A DNA stretch of 64,000 nt from NCBI GenBank assembly GCA_019828545.1, contig JACVRA010000230.1, positions 84,246-148,245 on the forward strand, read 5' to 3'. Within the stretch, counting starts at the first letter, position 1. The number at the start of each line of letters is the position of its first letter. Under the pieces are notes generated by a model. It searched no databases. It was not told where the DNA came from and was given only the letters and a program-made list of their open reading frames with translations. Source of the stretch: Paracamarosporium sp. OC-R06-R3 (Eukaryota; Ascomycota; Dothideomycetes; Pleosporales; Didymosphaeriaceae). Positions 32,658 through 43,870 of the stretch are shown in pieces. Both the position numbers and the translations under genes were made by a program.

Positions 32658-33666
32658 TCAAACTCCGCGAGCTAGAACGAAATAGTCCCAGTAATCATAG
32701 CAATCTTGACGGTCCAGTATTAAAGGTAGATATCTAGATTCCCATTCTTGGCCAATATGCGAGGTCCATCTAGCCTTACAATACTCCCAATACACTGGAT
32801 ACCACCTTGATTGATGCCAATCAATGATTGCAATGACACGAGGATTGGGACCAGAGGACAAGATGATGTTGCTTGGGTGTAGGTCAGCGTGCGTGAACAT
32901 TATAGGGATGTTGTCTGGGAGAAAGGAGCGGTATGGATGTGGTGATCTATCCTGGACATTCTGGCTTGGACCATATGCAGAGGTGAACCAGTCGTGGAAG
33001 TCGGACGCGCTCGAGAACGGCCTTGCAGTTTCAGAGCAGCTACTTGTGAAAATGATATCCAACAGAGGTTGCTTGCCAACATGACCTAATCTCAGAGTTA
33101 GACAAACATCATGAAAACGTTTACTGGTGGACTAGCGTATCACGGCTTTTAAAAGCAACCCCGAGTTCAGTTGCAAAAATTGACTTACCAATGAATGGTG
33201 GCGAGAAGTCCAGCTTGAGGCCACGCCATGCATCGACCATACTATGCAACTGTTGACAAATGGACATCTTTTCTCCTTCATCCATAGTCTCCTAGCCCCT
33301 CTCAAGGGTTATGCCGTCCACTAGCTCCATATAAATGAACATCTGCCCGTCATCCTTGCACCATCCATACACTTCTGGAACAGGCACAATGTTGGAAAGA
33401 GTGTTGCGGATAAGTAAGAGGCATTGGCCCTCTGCAAGTGTCACCTCTGTCCCGTATTTTACCAGTACGCCAATATCGGGAAAAGGCACAGGCGGGGGAC
33501 GGGTTGTAAGTCTAGCACTGGGGTCTGTTGATTGACTCGCAATTTCTCTCACCTCTGTTGGAGATGGAAGCGATACTGGTGCGTTCGGTTTCGTGAAGAA
33601 TGATGACTTTCGAAATACAACATTCTCGTCGTACGGGAAGGGTCCACACCGGATCCCCTCCTCCAT
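32658..33666 (-). pseudogene. APH-family (aminoglycoside/hydroxylysine kinase-like) phosphotransferase, broken by one stop
   Basis: Two exons (33666-33189 and 33085-32658) would give about 301 codons with an intact intron. The protein shows the fungal APH-family signature: PVPEVYGWCKDDGQMFIYMELVDGITLE, then HADLHPSN (catalytic loop) and IIDWHQSRW (metal-binding Asp), ending YDYWDYFVLARGV. A TAG at 33292-33294 interrupts the frame directly after GITLERG. Family members usually have Trp there (LE-x-x-WD/WE), so TGG to TAG is the simplest explanation. The frame continues without shift to the end. The stop separates the nucleotide-binding part from the catalytic loop, so the product should be inactive unless the stop is read through. 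The start is the ATG at 33666; the frame also extends two codons upstream without ATG. Confidence 0.8.
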
Positions 33667-34314
33667 GGACACGATAAATCAGAAGATTGGTTTGTTTGTT
33701 CGGGGGTCACCAGCTTTATGATAAGTGTGTTGAAAGAGCAAGCGACAGACTGATTAGCGCAGTTTCTACACCGAAGTCGTCCAATGCGGCTGAATGTCGG
33801 ATTCTTATACTTCTCTGATTCTGGACTAAGATCGGTAAGAAATGGCCATCTTCAATTAGTTTTGTTGTCTTGCCTGACGTTGACAATAGTCAAATGAAGG
33901 CCGATGGTTGGGAAAGAGTTCTCCGTTGTGCAGGACGGACCGGCTGACCCATGTTGTCGAGGCAGACTTCCGAAATTGTTCCATGATAAAAGGGAAGCTA
34001 TGAACGGAGAGCATATCTCCCATACTCACGCTACTGTAGTCGACAAGCTAGCAAGAATTTGGCTCTAATTGGCACTTAACGTAAATCTGCTCACTTGCTC
34101 TTCATTCTCATCACGTTGCGTTATCTCTTCAAGACTTCTTTATATGCGCTATCTATGGAATAATCGTTGTTGATATCAATTAAATTCGTTTGAAATCGAT
34201 TGTCGAATGACTTTTGAACTTGGACGTTTACATCTCTTCGTATATTCAATATGTTTGGCTCACCGTTTTTTACCTGAACATATCATCCCCATTGCATTCG
34301 ACACACCAGCACAA
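33667..34314. other. Intergenic region
   Basis: Presumed promoter of the APH-family pseudogene and the 3' flank of the quercetinase gene. No repeat or RNA gene is visible. Confidence 0.55.
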
Positions 34315-35491
34315 CTACGCCGGCCAAACAACACTCCCCCACTCCCTGCCCTCCCCCCTCAACCTCGCATCCAACGTATCCCTCCCCTGCCCCACATACA
34401 AAACCTTCGAATACGCCGCCTCCCCCCAAAAACTCCACGTCGTATTCGCAGGCACAAACACCACATCCCCAATACTCAGCTTCACCTCTTCCTCGAACCC
34501 CTCCACCTTCACACCCACCAACCCATCAACGACCTCAAGCGCCGTATGCCCCGGCAGCACGTACTCCTCAGCCTGCGCACCCTGCGCAAGCCGCGAAAGC
34601 GTGATCGTGCCCTCCGTGAAATTCCCATCTGATTGCGTCTCCGTGACGAACGGTTCCACAACAGCATACGAAGCGTTCCCCGCCGTGGAAGACAAAACCT
34701 TCGGCCCGAACCCCTTCGCCACGAAAAAAGGCGACCGACTATCCCTGCCCAAACTATTCACCCCGTCTCTCCACACCGCCACCCCTCCATCGCCACTCGT
34801 CCCCCTGGCATCGAACTCCATCGGCGGACTGAACTCCAACTGCGCAAACACATCGAACTCCTGCAACTTCGAAATCGTATCCGCGTCGCCTCCCGGACTA
34901 GTAAAGTTACCCTGCGGAAACGGCGCGTACGTCGAGGACGAGTAGTTCGCTGAGGCGAGGAAGTAGAAGAGGGATTCGAAGCCGCCGGGTTGGATGACGC
35001 CGACCATTTCGGTGAAGGGGTCGAGGATCTGGAACGTGTGCGTTGTGTTTTGGGGGACGGCGCCGTAGTCGCCTGGGGTGAAGATGCGGCCGGATGTAGT
35101 GTTGTCCTTGGAGGCCCAGAGGGCGAAGCGGCCGCGGAGGGCGTAGAAGTTTTCGTAGTGGGATTGGTGGATCTGGGTGGGTGAGTGTGAGTTGTGTGTG
35201 TACGGGGGAGGAGGATGGGGATGCGCTTACGTGGGGAAGGACGCCCAGTTCGCTGCTTGCGGGCGCGGCGGTGCTGATCAGCGTGAATGCATTGTCGGAG
35301 GAGGGTCCCGTGACGGGGAAGCGGTAGACTTGGGAGCCGACGCGGACGCCGTCGAGCGTGTAGGCGCGCACGACGTAGGGACGGACATGGTCGGGTACTG
35401 TTGTGACTATGAGGCTGCTGTTGTCGCGTTTCAAAACGCCTTGCTTAGCAGCGACAGCGCCAACAAGGGTTATGAAGGGAAGAAATAGCAT
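34315..35491 (-). CDS. Secreted quercetin 2,3-dioxygenase (bicupin)
   Basis: Two exons (35491-35231, 35172-34315) give 372 residues. A signal peptide (MLFLPFITLVGAVAA, about 1-15) precedes the mature protein. Characteristic quercetinase motifs are RPYVVRAYTLDGVRVGSQVYRFPVTGPSSDNAFTL, VLPHIHQSHYENFYALRG, TPGDYGAVPQNTTHTFQILDP and EMVGVIQPGGFESLFYFLASANYSSS. Metal ligands by family alignment are His87, His89, Glu94 and His132 (HxHx4E...H). The enzyme opens the C-ring of flavonols with O2, releasing CO and a depside. Secretion implies attack on plant flavonols outside the cell. The second cupin lies in the C-terminal half (HTALEVVDG, FVPANTTWSF). The intron splits the metal-site motif between the His and Ile codons. 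Confidence 0.95.
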
Positions 35492-36336
35492 CTTTTTTCA
35501 TATGTTCATAAGGCGAAGAAGCCGATCGCCAGCTTTTGGAGTGCATCTCACAATTATACGCATCTCGAAATGATCGCCCTGCTCGATTCGGCTCGCAACA
35601 GTTTTGACCGAAAGATCCCGAGTCCAGGTACCGAAGACGTACGCAACGCGTCAAGCAATCTGGAAGGGAGATCGTGGGTGGGGTCAAGCGTCGAAAAAGT
35701 ATACTTTACCGGCTGTGAACCATGTCATTGACGAGGGGTCGGCCCGCTTAACACTAGGGAGCTTCCAACCTCAGCCACGCTTGACATGGGTCGAGGCCGA
35801 AGGTTGACTCTAGTCTGTGTTCATAGATGTTTGACTGAGAGATTACGGATGGTGTGCGGGGTGAAAATGAGGTACTAGGTACAATTCGTAGGCGTGTTGC
35901 TAGCCTCATTGTGTTGCGCGTTCGAGGTCTGTGCGAGTTCCCGGCGATCGGATCTGTGCTCGAGGAAACAAAACTGAAAGGATGTGCCGGATGCTTGACT
36001 ATAGCTGTCGCTCGCACCTCTTTCATTTCCTGATAGTATTCAAATTTGGGGTATACTTTGAAGTATGGCTCATCTATCTCAAGTGACTGGATGATTCGAA
36101 ACAATATACTACTTCGAAAGGAACATATCCCATATAGATCCGCCGCATCCGGTTGCGCTCCGTTAGTACAAATGTGCACTACCTCTTCGAGGTTACTGAG
36201 TTGATTGAGATGTAACCGCCCACTACGCCGATGCTATGCTCCCGGATACCTAACCTTGTGTATGCAAATCGAACACCGGTATCTCAAATTGAGTTCGCGC
36301 ATATACGCTCGTCTTTTCAATGTTTCAAGAATTGGG
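35492..36336. other. Intergenic region
   Basis: It should contain the quercetinase promoter and the 3' end of the dihydrofolate synthetase gene. The short minus-strand frame at 36179-35754 has no recognisable content. No repeat was seen. Confidence 0.55.
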
Positions 36337-38390
36337 TTACTTCTTGTTACTGTCGAGTTCGTTCCCCCCAGGCCTGAATGTGAATTCGCCCTTCCTCTGG
36401 GCAGCCTGGTCTACTATTTTGTCCCAACCTGATCCGGTCTTGGTTCTGTCCCTGGGTCTAGACTTGGGCTTGTCCGAGGATCCAGATTTCTCGTTATCCC
36501 AGTACTTAGGCTTGTTCTGCTCGCGAACGTTGGACGCCTTGCTTGTTCTGGAACCTCGTGACTGTATCCTGCGACTATCGCCAACAGATCTAGAGCGTTG
36601 TTTCCTTGTGAGCATGTCCGCTCTTTCCCCAAAGCGAAAGGTTTTGTACGTAGAACGTTCGTTTGTCTGGCCTGTCATAAATCTGGGCGAGTGCTCTTCC
36701 GATTGTGACCTGATGTACTCAAAGTCTTTGAAGGGTCTTTCTTCCGCAAACGGGGTGCTTGGTTCACTGTTTAAAGTGATAAACTTGTCTTGGTCGAACG
36801 ACTGCATCTCCTTCTCCAGCTGCTCAATTTCTATCCGCAGCTTCCTTGCTTCTTCCGATTCGCCCTCTATAGGTGATGACTGCATTGATAGGCGCCTGAA
36901 ACCGCGTATATTGCTTTCTTGGATATCATCCTCACTTTCCAGTTGTGCGGACTTTCCGAGGAAAGCTTGCACTCGGTGTTTCTCATCCAAGTCAATTTCG
37001 CGTATACTAGGAAAATATCCGTTGCCCTGGAAAGCTTTTCTTCCGACATCATGTTCACGGAAGAAATCGCCAACAAGATACAAGCTGCCCGTTAAGACGA
37101 CATGTGCAGATCGCGAAAGATATTTGGCGGCGCACAATGCTCGATACGCGCCACGCTTCGGAACAGCCAAGCCTGTAACACTAGGGCATACTTCCTTTGC
37201 GACGCTTAACAACATGTCGGGGTTCATTGATTTTACCCAGGGCATACCATCCACAGGGCCAAAACTCGTAGTTACGACATTGTCTCCAGGCTTGAGCAGT
37301 GTGCCAAGGACTCCACGAGGATCTTTTCCTTCTGTCATTGCGAGAACCCACGTAATGGGATAGTTTCCTTGGGCATCTGGGTTGTTGTGTAACCTGCTCG
37401 CTGGCCTCCTCCTTAATTTCAGGTTTACATAGTCTCTTAGCGTCTCAGCCGCGTCTGTGTTGTGGGCACCATCAACCAAAACCTCCCGTCTCTGACCAAA
37501 AACAATAGGGACGAACATTTTTTGTTGACGCCCCGGCAGAGTTTGCTTGTTTTTGATCTTGGATAGCATCTTAACTGCTCTAAGCCCGTCTGTGCTCAAA
37601 TTAAGGCTTCTGAGCACTTCGATATATGCGAGAAATGCTAGAACAGCATTGTCACGTTGAAATGGTAACAGTTCCTCAGCGAACTTGCAGAAGTAGGCTG
37701 TGTTGAAAACTTCATGTCGGAGCTGCTCGGTGTCCGGCAGGATTCGAGGCCCGGCTCCTATCTCTTTTGCATAGTTTTCAATCACCTCGTGCACATTCCG
37801 CTCATTCATAGGGTTGACGATATACGGGACATTAGGTCGCAGAATGCCAGCTTTGTGCAATGCGATCTCTTCGAGGGTGTTGCCCAAGAAGCCTTGGTGA
37901 TCGTAGGCAATCTTAGAGATGACGGAGACAACCTGGTTGTTCAGGATGTTGGTGGAATCGAGCTTACCACCCATGCCCACCTCTATGATACCCACATCGA
38001 CCTTCTGCTCATTGAAGAGCATGAAAGCTGTTGCGGTGAGGAGCTCGAATTCCGAGGCATTGATATTCTCCCGCTCATTTAACTTGATAAAGTGGTCTTC
38101 GACTCTGCGAAACTCCTGTTCAGATACTGGTTCGTTATCTATGTTGATGCAGTCCCATCTACTCATTGTTAGAGAACCGTCGAGGATGAACAGAGCACGT
38201 GATGAGCATGCCTGTTGATTATATGAGGCGATGTGAAACGGCCGTTTTTGATCAGTCTACGTGTTAACAGATTGCTCGTGTAGCCGCATATCGAGCCCTT
38301 GCCGTTGGTGCCGGCGACATGCACGGCCTTCCACGGGAACTGGACATTCTGGAGCAGACGACCAATCCGCTCGAGCCCCGGCTGGATCAT
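36337..38390 (-). CDS. FOL3: Dihydrofolate synthetase / folylpolyglutamate synthase family protein (FOL3-like)
   Basis: Two exons (38390-38212, 38158-36337) give 666 residues. The protein begins MIQPGLERIGRLLQ; the P-loop is GTNGKGS at 27-33; TSPHIINRWDCI follows, made only when the intron is removed; then IGEVGMGGKLDSTNI-like and YDHQGFLGNTLEEIALHKAGILRP, and the C-terminal domain motif LVDGAHN. These match the FolC/Mur ligase family. The HDHQ-FLGNTLEEI and MTEGKD-TTSFGPVDGMPW segments match the fungal FOL3 type, which joins dihydropteroate to glutamate with ATP. The single intron is GC-AG (donor AG|GCATGC). A C-terminal extension of roughly 190 residues, with a coiled coil and a basic Ser/Arg-rich tail, is not part of the core enzyme. 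Confidence 0.88.
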
Positions 38391-38930
38391 GGGCACGAGT
38401 TTCGAACAGCTAGGACGGCATGTATGCTTGCTGGCAGTCGTGGTGTGTTTTGAATGTTTTGAAACGAAGAGTCACAGCGTCCTGCAGATGATGGTGAGTC
38501 GATGGTTTCGCTGGACGAGGATCAAAGATGAGCTCCGGGTCTAACCGAAGGCGGGGGCTTGGCATGTTCGGTGGTGCCCTCGGCCCCCCGTGGCCCATGT
38601 GTCTAGCAGCGAGCATCAAACCACAGCATACACCAAACAACACAGTGCGCCGCCCAGGACGAGCATCCACCCTCACGTTCGAGTGCGCTGTCCTGTCTTC
38701 CTGGGCCACGGCCGACCCGCGGCGAGCTACATAGCCGGCGTGCGCGCACACTGCGCCGTTGCATTCCTCCCCATCTCCTCAGCCTCACTGTTTAGGCAGG
38801 GTCCTCTCGCTTCGCGCTTGCCTCCCCCGACTTCACTCCTCAGGCATCTCGCAGAGTCGCCACATCAACAGCAACATCTCCCCTCATCGCCCGACGACCG
38901 CCTCTCCCCTCCTCTGTTGTCCTGCAAGCA
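38391..38930. promoter_or_regulatory. Divergent promoter of FOL3 and the Ser/Arg-rich protein
   Basis: A 540-bp spacer between two divergent start codons, GC-rich towards the right, so both genes probably share this control region. No obvious operator palindrome is visible. Confidence 0.6.
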
Positions 38931-40196
38931 ATGGGTCTCCCCGTGTGGCGCGCACCGTCCCCCGAGGCGCCATCCCATGCGCTCAAGGACCCCGCCAGCC
39001 TTTCGCGCTCGCCCATCAGAAGGCGCCGACCCACGCGTTCGCCCAGGTCGCGCGACTTCGACGTGCAGGCGTTGCGCTCCGCAACGCGGCCCTCCAGGCC
39101 TTATCCGCCCGCGCCAAACGTCCCCGCGCGCAACGCCCAAAGACGCGAAGATCACGCGCCTAATGACGATGGTTCGTCTTCGCGCGCCTACTTCCGCCTC
39201 GCGACAGACGCCGAGCGTCGCACGCTGCCCGCACTCACGCCCAACTTCGCACCTGCCTATCACCTAGAACAACAACAACGTCGGAGCGGTGCTGTCCTTC
39301 ATCGACATGGACTTGCCCGCACCCACACGCTCAGACGCTCAGACAATCGCTCGCCTGTTGCTGATGGAGGTGTCGCAGTAGAGGCAGATGATGACAGCAG
39401 CGATAACGCGGTAGGCTTCCCACCACTGCGACGAATGGGTCGCCGCACAATTGCAGACGGTCCCCTGCCTTCCAGCTCCCTGCGCGAGTCCTGGAGTCCC
39501 GCCACGACGCTCGACGGCTTGGGCGATCGCGAGCGCAGCATGAGCCCGGTTGTCGACGATCATTGGGAAACAATGCTCACAAGCGTCGCGCCTGATCCCC
39601 TGGCTCCTACTGCTGAATCCTCCTTCGCCTCAGCCGCAGCATCTGCTTCATTCTCGAATTCGCATCCTAGCTCGCGCGCTGGAAGTTCAAACTCAAATTC
39701 CGCCTCTTCTTCGCGTACCCACCTAACCATTCCCTCGCGGCGTGAGTCTTGGTCGGTTGATACCTTCCTGCGTGCGTGCGACACATCCGAAGATGACAGT
39801 GCTTCTGACACAGAAGCTGAGGACGACATCCTCGAAACTAGTTCGTCGCGCCGAAGGGCTACAGCAAGGACCGCACCGAATGAGCCTCCACCGCGAGATC
39901 CTCACTACTCGCGCGCCATTCGTGATCGGTCCCGCGAATCGACCGGGTACGTGCGAAGCTTCTACGGCGAAGTACCCTTTGAGCATGCCCGGCGGATGGA
40001 GGAGCAGCTTGCCGCCGAAGAACGCGCGATTACCGACGAAGAGATGCCCCTGGACCAGGAGCTTCGTGATGCACGAGCCCTGCTAGAGAGACTGGCACGG
40101 AGAGAAGACATCTCCGACGACTTCTGGGCCTCAGTAGGCCTCCTACGACCCGTTGCCGACCGCGTGGAGCGGATCCAGCAGCGCGAGCGCTTGTAA
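38931..40196 (+). CDS. Conserved Ser/Arg-rich protein of unknown function
   Basis: Single-exon, 421 residues, Ser/Arg/Pro-rich and largely disordered. The first half is basic with SP/RSP motifs; the middle has Ser/Asn runs. The folded-looking part is the last 70 residues, where HARRMEEQLAAEERAITDEEMPLDQELRDARALLERLARREDISDDFWASVGL and RPVADRVERIQQRERL suggest helices. Similar endings (RREDI-DDFW-S-GL) recur in uncharacterised Pezizomycotina proteins, as far as I can recall. No enzymatic motif. It shares a promoter with FOL3. I cannot assign a function. Confidence 0.75.
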   Translation: MGLPVWRAPSPEAPSHALKDPASLSRSPIRRRRPTRSPRSRDFDVQALRSATRPSRPYPPAPNVPARNAQRREDHAPNDDGSSSRAYFRLATDAERRTLPALTPNFAPAYHLEQQQRRSGAVLHRHGLARTHTLRRSDNRSPVADGGVAVEADDDSSDNAVGFPPLRRMGRRTIADGPLPSSSLRESWSPATTLDGLGDRERSMSPVVDDHWETMLTSVAPDPLAPTAESSFASAAASASFSNSHPSSRAGSSNSNSASSSRTHLTIPSRRESWSVDTFLRACDTSEDDSASDTEAEDDILETSSSRRRATARTAPNEPPPRDPHYSRAIRDRSRESTGYVRSFYGEVPFEHARRMEEQLAAEERAITDEEMPLDQELRDARALLERLARREDISDDFWASVGLLRPVADRVERIQQRERL

Positions 40197-41233
40197 CGAT
40201 ATTCTTTCACGATTACAACATTAGACCCGCTGGCCGGTCTGAAACGCGATCCTTTTGAAGCGAGATTCCACCAGCTCTCTGTACGAACATGGTGCTGCTG
40301 TCCTGTCTAGTATTCGGTACTACCTTGTGATATTTCTTCTGCCTCTGGGTTGGGTGGCCTTTTCGTTTAAACCCTAATGTGTGCATTTACAAAAGCTTTG
40401 GTGAGGTGGCGTCGGTTTGTCATATCAAGACATGGTATCATTTGGGATCATGCTTATGCATTGAGGTGGATGTGGAGGGCTAGGTCTGAGGCTACATCAT
40501 ACTATTTCCCCATTTTACGAGTTATGTGTATTTCTATCTATCTAGACCGTATGAGCTACCTATGGTAGGCGAGGTGCCTCGCAAACGGAATGAATCAAAT
40601 GTTGGCACGCGTTGTGCGTGATTACTTCAAAACGGCGTGTCGTCTATCCTTACTGTGCTTTATGAGGTTATTCTTCAGGTGTTTATGAACATCTGGTTAT
40701 ATATTCTTAGACTGTGTACGTCTTTCACATACAACTATAACAGAGAATCGGGCTTCCTCCCTAAGAGACTGTAACTGGAAATACAACACAGTTCTCCGTC
40801 CGTTATCTAACCATATACGAAAGCCCAGCGCCAACGCCGTAACATGTATATTCTGTCGCAAACTGTACCCGGTTTTGGAAACCAAGAGTGAGCTGTATAT
40901 GAACGAATAGTTAAGTCAAACATACTGTGGTCGAAGGGGTAAGTGGTGTCGTAGTAAGGGTAATTTTGTAGCGCTTCAAGAGGTATGGCTGTATAGGAAA
41001 TGGGCTTGTAAGTGGCTTGCGAAAGAGCGCCTCCCTGCTGTGTAACCATACAACATAGGAAACACGTGTCTTACCCCGCAGTAATACCCACGGAATGTTC
41101 ATGCGGACAACAAAAACACAAGAACACGATCGCAGGAACAAAACAACTAACAAGCTCTGTTAACCAACCATTGGTGGCCAAACTGGGTCGTTCAGACTAG
41201 GTACCTGGAAATTGCTAGGCGTGTGTGCGCAAA
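40197..41233. other. Spacer upstream of the TPR-CHAT gene, containing repeat copy A
   Basis: About 1 kb without a supported gene. It holds the left copy of the direct repeat (40564-40680) and presumably the promoter of the TPR-CHAT gene. Frames on the minus strand near 40700-41150 are short and unrecognisable. Confidence 0.6.
40564..40680 (+). repeat. Direct repeat copy A flanking the TPR-CHAT gene
   Basis: About 117 bp starting GGTAGGCGAGGTGC and containing TTGGCACGCGTT and GCGTGATTACTT. It aligns with copy B at 44570-44686 in the same orientation. Identity is high over the first 70 bp and then falls off. Most differences in the first half are transitions (C/T, G/A). Confidence 0.85.
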
Positions 41234-43870
41234 ATGGATACAATGTACCAACCTTATGGAGACGCGTGGTGGTCAAAAGCGATGCAATACAAAGGAGTCT
41301 ACCAAGAAACCAAAGATCTCAAGGACCTAGACATGGTCATCGATGCACTCGTCGGATCGGTGAGGTTTTCATCGCCGGACAACTCACTACGACTATATGA
41401 GCTCGCCACGGCTTTGGACGTCAAGAGCCGAAAGACTGGCGAGCTGTGTGATTTGGATGAGACAATCTCGGGTTTGCAAAGAGCCTCGAACGCGACACCA
41501 AGCACAGATCCAGAGATAGCGGTGCGAAGAAATAGTGTAGCACGTGGGCTGCTCACCCGATACCGAAGAACGCGTCAAGTAGAGGACCTAATGGAATCTA
41601 TGGACGAATTCAGGGGTGCTCTCTATTTTCTCCAAGACAGTTCTAATCGACCAATCTATATGGGTGACCTGGCAACTGGTCTTTACTGGCGTTATAAATC
41701 GGGCCGCAATGTGACCGACTTGAAAGGAGCAATTACTTTGTTGAAGACAGCAGTACAACATGAACAAACGCCGCCTTGTTATATGAAAGATCTGGGAGTG
41801 GCTCAACGAGAACTATACCGGAAGAATGGAGATAACGAGGTGGTAGAAACGGCCATAGAAAACCTCAAGGAAGCGCTGGTTGCAATGCTACACATCAACT
41901 CTCCTCAACAAGAGCTATCAAGATGTCTTTGGGAAATAGGAGCTACGTTGACTGATCAATGGGAACGAACTCGGGATGTCGAAAAGCTCAAGGAGGCTGT
42001 AAAGTACTTCCAAGAGGCTTACGATGCTGCGCAACCTAATCACTTTGATCGTGCGGGCATTTCAAAATGCATCGGTGATGCTTTGGACGATCTATACGAG
42101 GAGGAAGGATGCCGCATTCCCCAATTACGGTTGCAGTCCACGAAGGCATATTGGAACTGCCTTACCCACCCGCTCACGAATCCTATCACGCGTATTAGTG
42201 CCGCATGGTTGACTTTGTCTCGCCTTGTGAAAGAAGAAAATTGGGCAGAAAGTGTAGACATTGTGGAAGAGGCTCTGGGGGTTTTCTCGGATATGTCACT
42301 ACCTCTTGGTATTCGAGAAAATCTTCAAGTTGCCGTACACAATGTGTCCAGCTTCGGATCTCTCGCAGCTTCTGTACTTCTCAGGGCGGGCAAAAAGCCC
42401 GTTGAGGCTTTGCAGGCTTTGGAACGCTACCGAGGACTGATCTCGGCACTGAGGATGGACCCAGGGTCAGACATGTTTGAGCTCAAACGCGAACAGCCAA
42501 GGCTGTGGAAGGAATACAGACATTGTGAGGAAAGAATTAACACGTTCCATAAAGCTCAGTATAAAAGTCACGAGGCGAGAACCGAACAACAAGTTCGGCT
42601 CGAGAGCATCTTGATAGAGCTTCGTGGGAAGATTCGGAGCTGTCCGGGTTTCGAACGCTTCTTGCTCAGCCCAACTGAAGAAGAAATGCGTACACTGGCT
42701 AAACAAGGGCCTCTGGTGACATTCAACTGCAGTCATGTTGGCAGCGAAGCGTTCATAGTCACAGAGGCTGATATCACAGCTATCCAACTTCCTGGACTGC
42801 AATACGACCGTGTGTACGAGATCATTAAACCCGCCACTTTACAAGAAATTCCTCTATGGCGCGAAGCCTTATTGAGTGAGGAAAAGCAGCGAGCTCTGCT
42901 CAGGAGTGATTCGAAAAACTCTATGGAAGAGAACGAACATTCCGTTTTGATCGAATCCGATGACGAGGAAGAATCATCGGACGATCGTTTCAGTGCTTCC
43001 AACCTGTTGTATCTGTGGGTACATGCTGTAAGACCGGTTCTCCAGCATCTAGATCTGTTGTACGAAAAAGACCTGGAGTCTCCGATACCTCAGATATGGT
43101 GGGTTGGTGCAGGTGTTATGGCGTATATGCCACTTCACGCTGCGGGCAAGCACGACGAAGCATCGTCTGACAACACTATAAGCCACGTTGTGTCCTCCTA
43201 CGTGCAAAGCCTGAAGGCCTTGAGCTTCAGCCGACTCGCATCTAGAAAACTGGAGCCAGGTGTGGGACAGAACTTGCTGATCGTATCGATGCCTAAATCT
43301 CCAGGAGAGATGGATTTGAACGTCCTTGAAGAAACTGTGGACATCAAAAGCCTCTATACGCAATGGGCTACTGTAAAGCTTCTGGACCAACCAGAAAAAG
43401 CAGAAGTCCTCCCCGAACTTGCTATGTGTACAATCGCGCACTTTGCCTGTCACGGTGTGGTGAACGAACTTGACCCGGCCAAAAGTGCTCTCGTTATTGG
43501 AAGATATATGCCAGAGCAACTCATGTTGGAGGATGTAGATAGTGTCAACCATGAAGGCTTGCAACTAGCATACCTCTCGGCTTGCTCAACCGCTCGACTG
43601 AAAACGGGTTCTTTGGCACATGAGTCTGTACATCTTGCCAGCGCCTTTCAGACAATCAGATTTCCGCACATCATCGCAACACTTTGGAAAGTACACGATG
43701 AAGCTGATGCGCAAGTTACAAGGGAATTTTACCAAAATTTGGGGCAGTTAAGTGAACGCAATATCGAGGTTGCTCTAGCTTTGCACAAGGCAGTGTTGTC
43801 GTATCGGAGTCAGGGAGGTAATGCTATTAATGTGGACAGATGGGCACCGTTCATTCATTTTGGAGCGTAA
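41234..43870 (+). CDS. TPR-CHAT protein (caspase-like CHAT protease domain)
   Basis: Intronless frame of 878 residues from the ATG at 41234 (a second ATG is at 41243). Residues about 1-480 are helical repeats with a TPR-like pattern: successive DLKDLDMVIDA, DLDETISGLQRA, DVEKLKEAVKYFQEAYD units, then ALQALERYRGLI. The C-terminal third is a CHAT domain, with IAHFACHG carrying His740 and LAYLSACSTA carrying Cys784; this His/Cys pair is the catalytic dyad of the caspase/separase-like CHAT group. The end ATLWKVHDEADAQ...FYQNL...WAPFIHFG is typical. An acidic stretch precedes the CHAT domain. TPR-CHAT proteins are peptidases or signalling proteins in bacterial defence and fungal cell-death-type systems. 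No signal or membrane segment. The gene stands alone between the two direct repeats. Confidence 0.92.
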   Translation: MDTMYQPYGDAWWSKAMQYKGVYQETKDLKDLDMVIDALVGSVRFSSPDNSLRLYELATALDVKSRKTGELCDLDETISGLQRASNATPSTDPEIAVRRNSVARGLLTRYRRTRQVEDLMESMDEFRGALYFLQDSSNRPIYMGDLATGLYWRYKSGRNVTDLKGAITLLKTAVQHEQTPPCYMKDLGVAQRELYRKNGDNEVVETAIENLKEALVAMLHINSPQQELSRCLWEIGATLTDQWERTRDVEKLKEAVKYFQEAYDAAQPNHFDRAGISKCIGDALDDLYEEEGCRIPQLRLQSTKAYWNCLTHPLTNPITRISAAWLTLSRLVKEENWAESVDIVEEALGVFSDMSLPLGIRENLQVAVHNVSSFGSLAASVLLRAGKKPVEALQALERYRGLISALRMDPGSDMFELKREQPRLWKEYRHCEERINTFHKAQYKSHEARTEQQVRLESILIELRGKIRSCPGFERFLLSPTEEEMRTLAKQGPLVTFNCSHVGSEAFIVTEADITAIQLPGLQYDRVYEIIKPATLQEIPLWREALLSEEKQRALLRSDSKNSMEENEHSVLIESDDEEESSDDRFSASNLLYLWVHAVRPVLQHLDLLYEKDLESPIPQIWWVGAGVMAYMPLHAAGKHDEASSDNTISHVVSSYVQSLKALSFSRLASRKLEPGVGQNLLIVSMPKSPGEMDLNVLEETVDIKSLYTQWATVKLLDQPEKAEVLPELAMCTIAHFACHGVVNELDPAKSALVIGRYMPEQLMLEDVDSVNHEGLQLAYLSACSTARLKTGSLAHESVHLASAFQTIRFPHIIATLWKVHDEADAQVTREFYQNLGQLSERNIEVALALHKAVLSYRSQGGNAINVDRWAPFIHFGA

